Origin: Actinomucor elegans
Lineage: Eukaryota > Mucoromycota > Mucoromycetes > Mucorales > Mucoraceae
Length of the DNA stretch: 64,000 nucleotides
Direction: 5' to 3'
Assembly (NCBI GenBank): GCA_026027325.1
Contig: JAMSLZ010000018.1
Location: 248,001-312,000 of the forward strand
Part shown: positions 35,532-48,203 of the stretch, one piece after another
How positions within the stretch are numbered: the stretch's first letter is position 1
Layout of the letters: each line of letters starts with the position of its first letter
The notes under the pieces: generated by a model
Seen by the model: the letters and a program-made list of their open reading frames with translations, nothing else
What the model was told of the DNA's origin: nothing
The model's database searches: none
Translations under genes and position numbers: made by a program

Positions 35532-35670
35532 GTTTTGTTAATAAAAAAAAGAAAAGAAAGAAACAAGAAGAAAAAAAATACAAGCCAAGTTTATACTATA
35601 GACCGAAGTGGTACAAGTCATTTTTGCAAATCTTTTTTACTGTGAAAGCGCAACAGCTCCTTTACATATA

Positions 35671-35790
35671 CTACACGCCAGCTTCTTCTCGATGAGAATG
35701 CGTAGGGCCGTATATTTTTTGGTTGCAAGCATTACAGGATAACTGTTTCATTTCATTTACTGAAAGATCGTCTGGATTAATCTTGTTAGA
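35671..35790 (-). pseudogene. Orphan terminal exon with a CxxC motif, gene not identified
   Basis: A 40-codon segment on the minus strand after a plausible acceptor (GCACAACAG). It reads SNKINPDDLS..., contains LSCNACNQKIYGPTHSHR with a CxxC and two His, and ends at a stop. Its composition is protein-like, in contrast to neighbouring sequence. I could not find convincing upstream exons before the foldback element. It may be the 3' exon of a small zinc-binding protein or the remnant of a gene disrupted by the element. Confidence 0.3.
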
Positions 35791-36078
35791 CTGTTGTGCT
35801 ACGAACCTAAATCCTAAAATTGCTCTCTTTCACATGGATACATTTCATAAGGTATGCTCTAGCCTTGTTGCATTTAATTTTATATTTGAAGTCTGCTTCA
35901 GATTGACAGCACCCTTTCCTGTTCCTTGATTCAGCCAATTTAGAAAAAAAAAAGGGTTTAAAATAAGCTTATCCTTTTAATCTATATGAAATGATGTAAT
36001 GGCAACGCAACTTTAAACCGTAACATATTCCTGAACTTGAGCTAAACCATGATTCTAGTTTATTCTAAACATGCACCA

Positions 36079-36923
36079 AGTTTCCGAAAAAAAAAAATTA
36101 GAAACTTTCAATATTTACGTTTTTTATGGGAAGAACATGATAACATTGTTTTAGAAACTTGTTTGATTCATATTATTGAATAAGTAGCATATGTTGGTTA
36201 GCAAGTCATTATTATATGAATTATGGATGCACTTCAAAAAATAAATAAATAAATAAAATAAAAATTAGCTTTCCTTTAAATTAATCTCTAGTTTTTAAGG
36301 CTTACAAGGCATTCTTTACACCGGTGAAAGCCCAATTTAACTTTGAACAAACGTTATAAGTGTACTTTTATGAATGCGTCCATTTGTATTATGTAAAGGA
36401 AACTGGGAAATCCTATTTGGGACAAAACAATTTAAATTACCGTCAACCAATCCTAGTTCGTTCTCTGCTTGGGCTTTTCTCATTGAATGACGGTGATTCA
36501 ATATTTTCTGTCATATCGTTCCTGTTACGTTGCCATCGTCTTCTAGATGTAAATTCTGTACATAGCTCAAATGAAATTTCATGATGCTTTTTAAAATGGC
36601 TTTTTCGCAATAAGAATAAGCAGACGCACAAAAAATACATTTTAACAGGTTTTATCCCAAATTAAATTGGGCTTTCACCAGTGTAAAGAATGCCTTGTAA
36701 GCCTTAAAAACTAGAGATTAATTTAAAGGAAAGCTAATTTTTATTTTATTTATTTATTTATTTTTGAAGTGCATCCATAATTCATATAATAATGACTTGC
36801 TAACCAACATATGCTACTTATTCAATAATATGAATCAAACAAGTTTCTAAAACAATGTTATCATGTTCTTCCCATAAAAAACGTAAATATTGAAAGTTTC
36901 TAATTTTTTTTTTTTTGGAAACT
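36079..36923. mobile_element. Foldback element: near-identical 262-bp inverted repeats around a 321-bp core
   Basis: Left arm 36079-36340 and right arm 36662-36923 are reverse complements of each other along their whole length. They differ by only a few bases (for example ACCGG versus ACTGG, and the lengths of the A runs). The outer ends read AGTTTCC, then an A run and TTAGAAACTTTC; the inner ends read CCCAATTTAA. The core (36341-36661) has no recognisable gene and no transposase. I see no clear target-site duplication. The structure fits a foldback or MITE-like non-autonomous element, or two copies of a repeat inserted head to head. The high arm identity suggests recent origin or gene conversion. 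Confidence 0.8.
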
Positions 36924-37885
36924 CGGTCATTTTTAACTACATTACATTCTTCAACTGGATTCATTGAAATGTCACATTTAATAGTCAGTGCATGTTTAAA
37001 ATAAACCACATCTATTAGAATGATGATTTAACTCAGGTTCTAAAGTAGAATACAATTCAACATTGCGCTGTAATTTCTTCTATATCATATAGATCAACCC
37101 TATAGATCAATAGATCTCCCTATCGATCCTGGTTTAATTTCGCATCTGATGTACATTCCATACCCAGAATTAGATGTACCTATTATAGTATATACTCGAC
37201 TGAAGTGCAATGACGATATTAAAGATTTAACTTTGTTACAATTAATGTATGACACATTTATCATACAAAATCGACATACGCAACAGAAATGGTTCAATGA
37301 TGATATATAAATGGCAAAATGAAAAACAGGGCCTTTAAAATAATGGCGTTTAGCAATAAAAAAACATGTTCTACATCCTTGGATACTGTTCCTCTCTTCA
37401 TACCAAAAAAAAAATGGCTTGCCTTATATTTATGAACAGGCGGCAAGATGGCCAAAAGTGAGAGCAGCGTCTGGTGGAAATGACTATGTTTGCTATGGTT
37501 TTCACATGATTGCCCCAATACATCTGCTACGGTTCATAGGGTTAATTGGATCTGGGGAAAGAACGCTGTTAAAACCGAGATTCAAAAATTCGGACGTGTC
37601 ATGACACATACTTGCACACAGCTTATATTTCTAACGCAGCAACTGCAACCTAAACAGATTAGACTCGAGATTTTTTTCTTCTGTTTCTCTTTAAAACTCT
37701 TTGATAACTTTTAACATTCCACTTGCTCTATACTATATAAATCGATAAAAATGTATTAAGAAACATGGAGTAAACTTACTTTACTTTCTTGTATACACTT
37801 TCAAAGAATAGAAAATCACACTCGAAAAGAAGAACAACTCCATTTACAATACATACACACTTTTTTTTTACACACGAAATACAAT
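36924..37885. other. Intergenic; GCN2 promoter side with a dispersed repeat
   Basis: About 1 kb between the foldback element and GCN2. It has one copy of the degenerate dispersed repeat (37105-37200) and a TATATAA box at 37734-37740, about 150 bp before the GCN2 start. No gene seen. Confidence 0.55.
37105..37200 (+). repeat. Degenerate dispersed repeat, copy near GCN2
   Basis: Contains TAGATCTCCCTATCGATCC and TTTAATTTCGCATCTGATG, then CCCAGAATTAGA and a TATTATAGTATATACTCG end. It is the closest match to the copy at 13857-13925; the end also resembles the copy at 43857. Confidence 0.45.
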
Positions 37886-40800
37886 ATGCAGTCCAACATA
37901 GACTTTGAAGAACTCAAAGAAATCCAAACGAACGAAATCGAAGCCTTGAAAGCTATCTTCATGGAAGACTATCATGAAGTCGTGCACAAAACTGCTTGGA
38001 AAGTAAACTATGCACTTTAAAAGGTCAACTTGACATAGGCTCACCATAGATTCTATAGGTTGCGCAACCCGATCCCGAATTCATTTTGCACTTGTGTCCA
38101 TTAGGCGTCGAGCAAAGTCAAGCTCACACAACGGTTGACTTGAAAGTACGGTTTCCCAAGACATATCCCAACAAACCACCTGAACTTCACCTCATCAACC
38201 CACGTGGACTTGACTCGAACATGCTTCGCCAGCTCACACACTCACTTCAGCAAACGGCACAGCAGTTACTGGGTCAGGAAATGATGTACGATTTGAGTGA
38301 CCACGTTAGAGCTTTCTTGGCCAACCATAATGCGCCTCCACCTGCTGTTCCCAAACTGACACTTCATGAACAAATGATTATTCGAAACGAACAAGATCTC
38401 AAAGTCGAACGAGAGAGGGAACTTGAAGAGTTGGCCAGAAAAAGATTGGAAAAAGAAGCAGAGCTGCGCGTTCAGTCAGATATGATGAACGAAAAGATAC
38501 AACAAGACATAGAACGCAAACGAGAACAAGCTCGTGTTGCAAGACAGCATCGTCAGGAACTAGGCTTTACAGATGAAAGTGAAGCCATCGTAGATGATGA
38601 TTTTCACTTTGATAGCTCGGATACCTTCAGTCATCTCGATAACAATGACATCAAGCTGATCAACTTTGAAAACTTGATCACTGTTCCTATCGAGAAAGAA
38701 GAGAATGGCACAATACCCAAGGTAAAATCCATACTATAGGAATTATAGATACACGTCATTGACATGATTCTACCTAGCGAATTTGCTTCCATACAGTAGC
38801 TATCGGCCCATGTGTTGGTAAAGGTGTTGTTGGTGAAACCTTCTCAGCTCAGCCTTTAAATTATAAACTGACAGGCGATACAGGTGGTACAGAAGATGTA
38901 GATAGTTTAGTCTTACCTTGTCTATTAGCTGTAAAAAAAGTCAATGTCACTGGCTCATATTATACTACGCAAGCCGGAAAACGAAAACTACAGGAAGTTG
39001 AGCGAGAATTGGATAGACTGCGTACCCTTCAGCATCCTCATATCCTGAATGTATATGATGCAAGACTGGACCGCAGTAGAATGAACCGTAATTCTTGGAT
39101 CTTGTACATCTTGATGGAATATGAACAAGGAGGTAGTCTATATGACTTACTCAAGAAATGTGGCGGTGGATTACGGTTAGCTATTGTACGTAAATACATG
39201 AAGCAGTTATTATGGGCATTGAATCATATACACTTGAATGGGTTCATTTGTAAAGGTAACTTGTGCTACTTTTATACTGGAGCAAATGCTGATCATTCGC
39301 TTAGACATTCGATCAAATAGTATATTCTGCAGCAATGAGCAAACTGTTAAATTGGCTGATATCAGTTATAACAAGAGATTACATGGTAATGATGCTCATT
39401 CATTGGATATCCATAGATACTTACAGTAATCAATAGATTTGAATAGGTCCAATATCTTGGTCGAAAGTGATGATAATGAAAATGTTCTGAGTGAACCAGC
39501 ATCTGCCTGGTGCTCGCCTGAATTACGCGAAAGGCCAGGGGTTTATGGAAGAAAGAATGATATTTGGTGTTTAGGTGTAGTATTTATTGAAATGCTATGG
39601 GGTGTGGACGTAACGAAAGAGTTTGGTGATTTTGATGCGTACTTGCGTACTGCTGCTTCAGAACTACCTGCTATCGCCAACGATTTTGCTCGACGATTGC
39701 TTGAGCCAGATCCAAAAAAGAGACCCACTACTATTGATTTAATGAATGACCCTTTCTTTGCTGGTGATAACGAAGGCATGATGGCTGAACAGGCTGCCCC
39801 GCCTGTATTCGCAACCAATGGTAAGCCTACCAACAAAGGCTAACAGTAATTTGGATTTACTAACATATCTATATCTCAATAGTCGCTCCTCATATGAACT
39901 CGGCCAAGTTTAACCGTGCAGAACTCAATTTAGTCGCTCCTTCACCTCTATTCGAACCTTCCATGGCTCCTGACTTTAACAAATCCATGTATCCTCCCGA
40001 CAACCATAATCGTATGGCCAATCTCCCAGCAACCACCGCACATGGTCAAAATGCATCTACTGATATACCAAACGCCGCACCTGCCATTAGCACTTCGCGT
40101 TACAAAGCAGATTTCGAAGAGATTGAATTTTTGGGAAAAGGTGGATTTGGCGAAGTCATTAAAGCGCGTAATCGATTGGATGGCCGTCTCTATGCTATCA
40201 AGAAGATCCGGTTGGATCCTCGCGATAGTGAGGACTTGAGAAAGATTCTGAGAGAAGTGCATTCACTGTCCAGCTTGCATCACCAATACGTGGTACGCTA
40301 CTTTGCTACTTGGTTTGAGGATGAGGATGGCACTGGTTTTAAAGATAGTGATGATGAAAGCTTCTCAGACGAGTCCGAATCTGAATATGATGAAGAGGAT
40401 GGCGATGTCAGCGCCTATAAGCAGAAATTTCATGATTTCTTGTCAGTGAACCATCGGTCCAAGAGCAAGAGCCGAAGTTATTCTCATATTCGATTTGATG
40501 ATGATGATGACATGAGTAGTAGCAGTGAAGAAAGCGATTCTACCCCATATGATCATACTGCAGACGATTCGGATGATTTCATTTCTTTTGCTCGTGATGA
40601 TACTACAACCGCAGATGGAGAAAGTACGAGTGAGGCAACCGCAGACACTGCGTCAACGAAAAAGCAACGTCTGGTACGAAAAGCTTTGAATAACATGAAA
40701 AAGAAAGCGGCCGAAGAAAAGAGCAACGAGAGTCAGAAACGAATTCATCAACACCGAACTCGCGTTCTATATATCCAAATGGAGTACTGTGAAAAGAAGA

Positions 40801-43738
40801 CTTTACGTGATGTGATTGACGAAGGCATCGATGAGCAAGAAGCTTGGAGATTGTTTCGTCAAATCCTTGAAGGTCTGGTGCATATTCACTCTCAAGGCAT
40901 GATCCATCGTGATTTAAAGCCTGCTAATATCTTTTTGGACTCCAATAATGATGTAAAAATTGGTGATTTTGGTTTAGCCACTACTAATCAAACACTAGTT
41001 GATGGTGCTTCCTTTTCTCGAAACGCAAGTCATCGACCTATTAATTTAAACACTACCACAGCTCCCGACAGTGTGTCTGCAAGTTATACTGGCTATTCTG
41101 TATCCAGTGCTCAACTAGGTGCTGATGAAAGCATGACGACTGGCGTTGGCACCACCTTTTATGTCTCTCCAGAAGTCATGTCAGACCCTACCACAGGCGC
41201 TACATCAGGTATGCGCTATAATCAAAAGGTAGACATGTTTTCTCTCGGTGTCATCTTTTTCGAAATGTGCTACAACTTAAGCACAGGCATGCAACGTGTC
41301 ATAGTGTTGAACGAACTTCGTAACGGTAAATTTCCTGAGGATTTCAATCCTGCTTATGTCAATCAAAAGAAGATTATCGCTATTTTGCTCTCACCTCAGC
41401 CAAAAGATCGACCTAATAGTTTTGAGCTACTTCGAAGCGATCTTTTGCCTCCCAAGCTAGAGGATGAATATATCAATGAATGCGTGCGTACTATTGCCAA
41501 TCCCAATACACCTTATTACAACAAGCTAATGTCTGCCATGTTTTCTCAATCAGCTGATCGTCACAAAGACTTTACATACGACTATCAAACCTATGCTGAA
41601 ACACTTTTTGATCCTTTCAGCCATATCTTTTTTGACAGTATTCGTGAACAAATGGCCAAGGTCTTTAGACGCCATGGTGCCATTGATGTATCTGCGCCTC
41701 TATTGATCCCCAAGAACGACCTTTATGAGTGGAAGAACCCTGTGTATCTCATGGACTCTCAAGGCTCTTTGAACCAACTGCCCTATGATCAAACTGTGCC
41801 TTTTGCTCGATACATTGCTCGTCAAAAAGGATTTCCTGAACTGAAACGGTTTACATTTGACAAGGTTTATCGAGAAAACCAAATCGGCGGACAGCCGGAA
41901 GCAGTATTAGAAGCAGATTTTGATATTGTGCATAAAGAAGCGGCGCCCATGGTACCTGATGCCGAGGTCTTGAAAGTTGTAGAAGAAGTGCTGGAAGAAC
42001 TACCACCGTACAAGAATGGAGGGTTTTATTTTATGATCAATCATGCTGGTATTACAGATATCATTCTGGATTGCTGCCGTGTGCCGCCTGATATTCGAAA
42101 AGATGTGCTAGTTACTTTGTCAAGTTTGGGACGCTCTCCTTATTTTGCAACTGTCAGAAACGTCTTAAAGTCCAAGTATAATTTGCAAAGAAGCGTGTTG
42201 GATGAGCTATCAATGTTTAACGTGCATGGCGAATTAGAAAGTGTTGTGAAAAAAATAGAAGGGTTGCTGCCTGGTAGTCATAAAGTCAAATTCAGAGATC
42301 ATATCGGCGAGTTGCGTACATTGATCATTGTCAGTAAGCATATTGGTATTCACCACAAGATTGTATTCTACCCATTGCTAGTGTAAGTCATTTGAGCCTT
42401 TTTTTTTTTAGTACGCTTATACTTATTGATGTGAATAGTTACAACAATCACTTTTACAAAAATGGCCTGGTCTTTGAAACTGTAGCAGACACCATCGATT
42501 CGAAACGTAAAGACGTATTAGCTGTTGGTGGAAGGTAACGAATATGAAAAATAACACAGTAACTGGGGCTAACTCCTCTTTCTTTAGATATGACTTTTTA
42601 ATTCAACATTTTGCCCATCCTAACGCAACAGCCAACCGCAAACTTCGTGCTGTAGGAGTCAATATTGCTGTGCAAAAGCTTATCCGCCATTTGGATATGC
42701 ATCAATCCCAGCAAGTTAAGAATCTGATGAAAGCCAAAAACGAAAAGATGCGTAGTTTTGGCTTATGGGCTCCAAAGAAGTGCGATGTGTATGTGGCTAG
42801 CTTTGGCAAAGTACTGATTCAGGAGCGATTGGAAATTGTGCAAGAGCTATGGAACCATGGTATCCGTGCTGAATTCCAGTACAACGATAGCGATTATGTA
42901 ACACCTGACGACCTTGTTTCTCTTTGCAAAAAGGCCAGTATCAACTGGATTGTCATCGTTAAGCACAAGAATTCTGAAAACAAATCATCATCGTCTACTG
43001 AATCAACTACAGTCAAAGTAAAAGATGTATTACGCCCGAAAGAAACAGAAGTGAGCAAGTCGGATTTGTGTATCTGGCTATCAACCGAAATCAACGAACA
43101 GATTAAAGTAGATGCTGTGGCAAAAGTAAAGAATAAGCACGATTTAAAGTCAAAGGACGCGTCAGATTCAGGTACCAGAGATCGAATGATTACTATATAT
43201 ATAATATATTTTGAAGATATAAACTATTTTTTTTTTGATAGTGCGAAATGATCCTTTCTCTCATGATCTATCCAAAGGCGAAGGATTAGATCAAAAGAGA
43301 AATGTCTTTGATGTGAATATCGTGTTCAATGTCGGCCGTGGTTCCGAGCGTTCCAAAATGAAGCATAAGCACAAGACGGTGCTTATTGATAAAGGTAACG
43401 AGTTGGTCCAATGTATTCCGCACACTAACTTTTTTTTTTTTTTTTTTATTTATTATATAGCTATTAATCGCCTCACGCCCATTATGGAAGACTTGAAAAA
43501 GGATGTACAGGTTGTTGCTTTCGATCTACCAAAAGAACTAGTCAAAACAATGGTTGAATATAATTTTTGGCAGGACGATGGTTACAAAAAGCTTCTTGAT
43601 CATGCTGGTATTAATCAAAAAGATACCCTCAATAGAGTCAGGCAAGCTGTTCAAAAGCTCATCGATACGAAGCACAAATGTGTATGGTTGTATTCTCATA
43701 GAGATGATTTTGCTTTGCTCTGTGTTTTACCTCAATAA
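37886..43738 (+). CDS. GCN2: Gcn2 eIF2-alpha kinase
   Basis: Predicted 1,777-residue sensor of uncharged tRNA that phosphorylates eIF2-alpha when amino acids run short. Exons: 37886-38002, 38059-38721, 38778-39255, 39305-39385, 39437-39820, 39883-42382, 42439-42534, 42588-43171, 43242-43394 and 43461-43738. All phases join. Order of domains: an RWD domain (Gcn1-binding; [17 protein letters not shown]) and a charged helix; a degenerate pseudokinase ([17 protein letters not shown]); the active kinase, with [41 protein letters not shown] and a long acidic insert; a HisRS-like region ([14 protein letters not shown], then DFLIQHF); and a C-terminal ribosome/dimerisation domain. Acceptor choice for exon 5 avoids in-frame stops. 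Confidence 0.96.
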
Positions 43739-45526
43739 AATACATTATTTTTAAATATTCTCTCATACTCTTATTTTTTTTTTTTTAATTTGATATAAAG
43801 TAAACTGGATGGTGTATTTTGTACGAATTCTTTTATATTCTTTACCATGTAGTCAATCTCTTGACTGATTCCAATTCAATGTTGCATCGGATTTGCATCC
43901 CATGCTCAGAAGTCTCTACATTGGTAATGCCTATATATTATAGTACAGTATGCGTTCCTCCTTAAACATCAAACCAATATTGTGTCTGGTACGTAACTTG
44001 CTAGAAACAATCGACTGCATCTATTAGAATTACTGTTGAATTGCAATATAATGGATGCATTCCATATCGTAATGACTTGTAGTAAAACACATATGTTAGG
44101 GCACTTTAAAAAAAAAAAGTGATTAGTTATTGTGCCAGGGCAGGATAGCTATAATCAAACACGAGAATTTTCAATCTTTTGACTCAAGATTAAATCTGAT
44201 ACTATGCCAAGTTCAGGTCGATCTACTAAAATACTTGCTTGAACTCAAGCTACTCTGTTATCGCTTGAATAGCCGTTGCTACAATAATAATAACCGTGGC
44301 AACCCATCTCTACCTCCACCATCTGTCATCACACAGTTATTTTTATACAACATTTTGGAAAATAAAAAGGATTTGTTTCTCAATATTAAATCGACGCTTG
44401 TTTTTATTCAACTCCTCGTATCTATACTCTTAAATAAGAAGTTGGTCTCCGCAGAAACGGCTACGAATACCCTAGTAAGGCGTGCTAATGCAACACTACA
44501 CAGAACTGGATAATCAATGATATAATCGTGGCTTACCTGCATTTTTATTACTATACTCGAATAAGATTCAAGGTCGGAGTACTTCCGGTACGCTGTAAAT
44601 GGATCGACAAGACTAGTAACAGTTGGGACTAGTACAATGAACCACATATTAGCTTCAGATTAAGTTCACTAGACATAATTCGTACTTGTATTTTTTTTTT
44701 TTTTTAAATACTAAGCTCGATCAATTCGGACATTTCTATTGGATGTAATACAAATTCTTATTATAGTTACATCTTTCTTTGTTGTACTCCATATTTCAGC
44801 AATAGAAAAGTATAATTTATATATATTTAGACATTTTTCAACAAGTTAAACGGTTACATTTCATGTTTCTTTTGCAAAATGAACAGCAGTAATAAAAATT
44901 TCATTTAGTGAAGAGCCCTTAAAAGGTGTATGAACTGAGATTCAAGTCTAATTATAAAGTATGGAGAAGGTGCGAGATCCACAAAACAAGCCTTCTTGAA
45001 TGCAAAAAAAAAAAAAGTTTATTTTCTCCTGCGATACACGTGTATTTAACTGTTTCTTGTCTTTTCCTATTTTCCTCTTCTCAGCTTTTTGTTATATTCA
45101 CCTTTATAAGGAAATTTGATATACATACAGAGTAAAATTATTGTTTAAAATTATCGGTGTATCACCCTTGAGAAGGTTATTACCCAACACGCCTTCATTA
45201 GAGTATGCAAAAAGCGTCTTATTGGATACTGAGTAAGTTAAGATTACTACATTGCTATTGGAGTGGATCGACGAGTGGCTCGTAATTAACTTTCAGCTAC
45301 TTAGTTTGGCAATATCCGTCTTCCAACTGCTTGTCACACAAACATTACTATAATTGCTTCACCTACAAATGTATTGCCACTTAAACTGTGGCCGAATGCT
45401 TTAGTTACACAGGACAGACCCGTTGAAAGAGGGGGATGAGTGAACGTTCTAGCCTTTTGAAACTATATAAAGAGCTTGCTTTTCCTTTATTACTTCCGAC
45501 TTTCCTTCCCACTTTTTCCATAATCA
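43739..45526. other. Intergenic, 1.8 kb; dispersed repeats, no gene called
   Basis: Contains two adjacent copies of the degenerate dispersed repeat (43857-43950 and 43970-44060) and several short homopolymers. An intronless frame at 44130-44513 (+, 127 codons) and one at 44408-44647 (-, with a hydrophobic start and a CAG/GTAAGC junction) have no recognisable features and are not called as genes. Confidence 0.5.
45464..45470 (+). promoter_or_regulatory. TATA box of the first M13 peptidase gene
   Basis: TATATAA located 63 bp upstream of the start codon and followed by a T/C-rich leader. Spacing and sequence fit a strong, regulated promoter; the second M13 gene has the same arrangement. Confidence 0.6.
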
Positions 45527-48203
45527 ATGGCGCCGTTGGATTTAAGCTTGAATTCTTCCTCAATATCAAATGAAATCTGCTTTTCCAATGCATGTATCGA
45601 GTCAGCCGCAGGCTTATTGCAATCTATGAATATGAATGTAGATCCTTGTTCAGATTTCTATCAGTATACGTGTAAGACTTCAAATCTTTCCCCTCCTTTC
45701 ATCTGCCTCGAAATCATTGAGAAAGCTTTCTTTCTTTTTTTTTAGGTGGAAATTGGATTAAAAACGCTGTCATTCCTGAAGAACTGGCAGGTAACCTTTT
45801 TCTATCTAAACCATCGACATCTTGTAGTTAACTCGTTCTACTAGGCTTTGGTATATTAGAAGTAGAATCAACAAATCACAAAGACAAGTTTCGAACTATC
45901 CTTGATGGTTCCTATAGCGACCTATTAAAATCGACAAAATCAAAGTCCAGCTTTCAAGTAGATAACAAAGCCGGAATAGAGAGAGACAGAACCAACTTCA
46001 AGGTGATCAAAAACTACTATTCATCTTGCGTTGATATTGAATCCAGCGACGACAATGTCCTATCAAGTTTCTTCAAGGACCTATACGATTTGCAAAATGA
46101 AGCAATGATTTTGGAAAACAACAATGAAACGTTTCAGATTACTTCCAAAATTATGGACATTATTAACTACCCAAAATCATCTGATGGCATCAGTATCGAA
46201 GCTGGCGGCTTATTTACTTTCGAAATCTTTCCTCATGATTTAGACAAGTCCAAAATGACATTAGCTGTGAGTCCGCCATCAGAATTTAGTGATTCGGATA
46301 CCACTTCACTAAAGGAACAAGGTGCAGAACGATTGTTTGAAATAACATCCTCTCTGTTTAGCCCCAAGAATATCACAGAGCGAGACCGAAACAGAATCTA
46401 CGACTTAGAAGAATCAGGTCTGAAAGTCTTGTCTGATTCTTCTATCTATTCTATAATTGACGACGCCATATCAGTACAGAACAAGCTTATTCGGCTCAGC
46501 AAGGTGTCGTAAGTTTTCTCAATGCGTAGTTTAACCAGTATTTAACTCGTAACAACTAGTGACGATATAGGCTACTATAGTTATTCTTTGGATAAATTAA
46601 CAGATCTCTTTCCCTTCATGGACTGGCAGTCTGTATTACGTGCAAATATACCCAAAAACCGAGATATCTCCAACATCACTGTCCAAATGTACAACGTCGA
46701 CTATTTTTCAGAATTGAGCTACTTTTTCAATGTCAATGATCCAACACGTGTATTACATAAAGACGGCATAATAAACTATCTGACCATTCACAAAATACTT
46801 CAAGACGGCCCCAGGCTTGACACAGAGTTGCGTCGCATGATACCTGACACACCTTTCCAAACAAGATCTAGCCTATGTGTAGATAAAGTATTAGATAACT
46901 TTGGCCTCGTAGCAGGCCGATATTACGCAATGATCACTTCAGCAGGAGAATCTGACCGGTTAAAGCTTGAAGAAATGGCAGAGGCTATCAAGGAATCTCT
47001 TGGCAATCGTATCAAGAACGCCGATTGGTTAGATGAAGCTACAAGAGCATCTGCTATGAGAAAGGTAATAATCATTTCCCTCTCTTCAAAAATGTTGATA
47101 GAATTTAACCTCTTCATTTTCTAGTTGAACGCTATGGGCAAATCGATTGCATATAGCACCTCTAAGCCTGATGAAAGGTCGCCCCAAGATATTCACTCTT
47201 ACTTGCGTGGTCTCCGAACAGACGCACCCAGTTTTTACGAAAATGAAAAGGCTGTTATCAAATGGACAATGCAAATTTATTGGGATACTATTGGACGACC
47301 ATTCAGCCCTGAAGAATGGATTGGTGTAGCCAGTCCTCAAGTGGTGAACGCGTTCAACCTCTTGTCTAAGAATAGTGTAAGTATATCATTCAGAAGAATT
47401 AATTAAGCGAAATTTCATTAATATGCGTTATTATAGATCGTCCTAAGCACTGCTTTTGCTCAGAAACCAAATTATGATCAAAGCTATCCTGATTATTTGA
47501 ACTATGGTGGCATTGGTCAAACCCTGGGCCACGAGTATTCGGTATGTACTATAGTTAACAGGATATGTATTAGTGTTAATGAGACATGTTTTATGTAGCA
47601 CGGCTTCGATGACTTTGGTGCACAATACGATGAATTTGGAATTGACCGAAATTGGTGGTCCAAAGACACCAAGAGAAAATACACTGAAAAAGCCCAATGT
47701 TTCATTGATCAATACTCGAAAGCTACTGTTACTGATACTGATGGAAAAAGATATTCAATTGATGGCTCTGTAAGTAACTTGATATGCAACTCTCTATACA
47801 TTAATCTGATTCTTAACACTTAGTTAACTTTGGGAGAAAATATTGCAGACAACGAAGGCCTTTCAGCCACATTTGACGCGTATTTAAAATCAAAGGAGAA
47901 CGGAAAAGGTTATAATCCTATCTTGCCTGGATTACAACATTTTTCACCTGAGGCTCTCTTTTTATAAACGCTGGGCGTTCGTTTTGTTCAAAGCCTTTAC
48001 CAGGAACCGTAAAAGATTCGGTAAGTTATCCTATGTTTTTTTTTATTAAAGCTAATAAGATTGCGCAGCTAAATGATGAGCATGCCCCTGACTCTATTCG
48101 CGCAAATAACGTTTTTCAAAACAATGTCGACTTTTCTAGAATTTTCAACTGTCCTATTGGAAGTAAAATGAACCCCAAAACTGAAAAATGTAGGATTTGG
48201 TGA
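45527..48203 (+). CDS. M13 (neprilysin-like) zinc metallopeptidase, apparent frameshift near the C-terminus
   Basis: Neprilysin/ECE-family peptidase. Nine exons: 45527-45671, 45746-45790, 45845-46508, 46560-47064, 47125-47376, 47437-47541, 47599-47769, 47824-48020 and 48069-48203. It opens with the family's Cys-rich start VDPCSDFYQYTC-GNW and has the zinc motif in GQTLGHEYSHGFDD. The third ligand is in LGENIADNEGL (usually NGGL). It ends in the canonical tail with a Cys-x-Ile-Trp end. After FSPEALF the frame runs into a stop, yet the expected continuation follows in another frame (INAGRSFCSKPLPGTVKD). One base seems missing in the T5 run at 47959-47963. There is no signal peptide or membrane anchor at the N-terminus, unusual for this mostly extracellular family. 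A paralogue lies 14 kb downstream. Confidence 0.88.

Noticed and set aside
44130..44513. 127-codon intronless open frame
   Set aside because: No homology I can recognise, AT-driven composition, no promoter signal; overlaps an equally unconvincing frame on the other strand.
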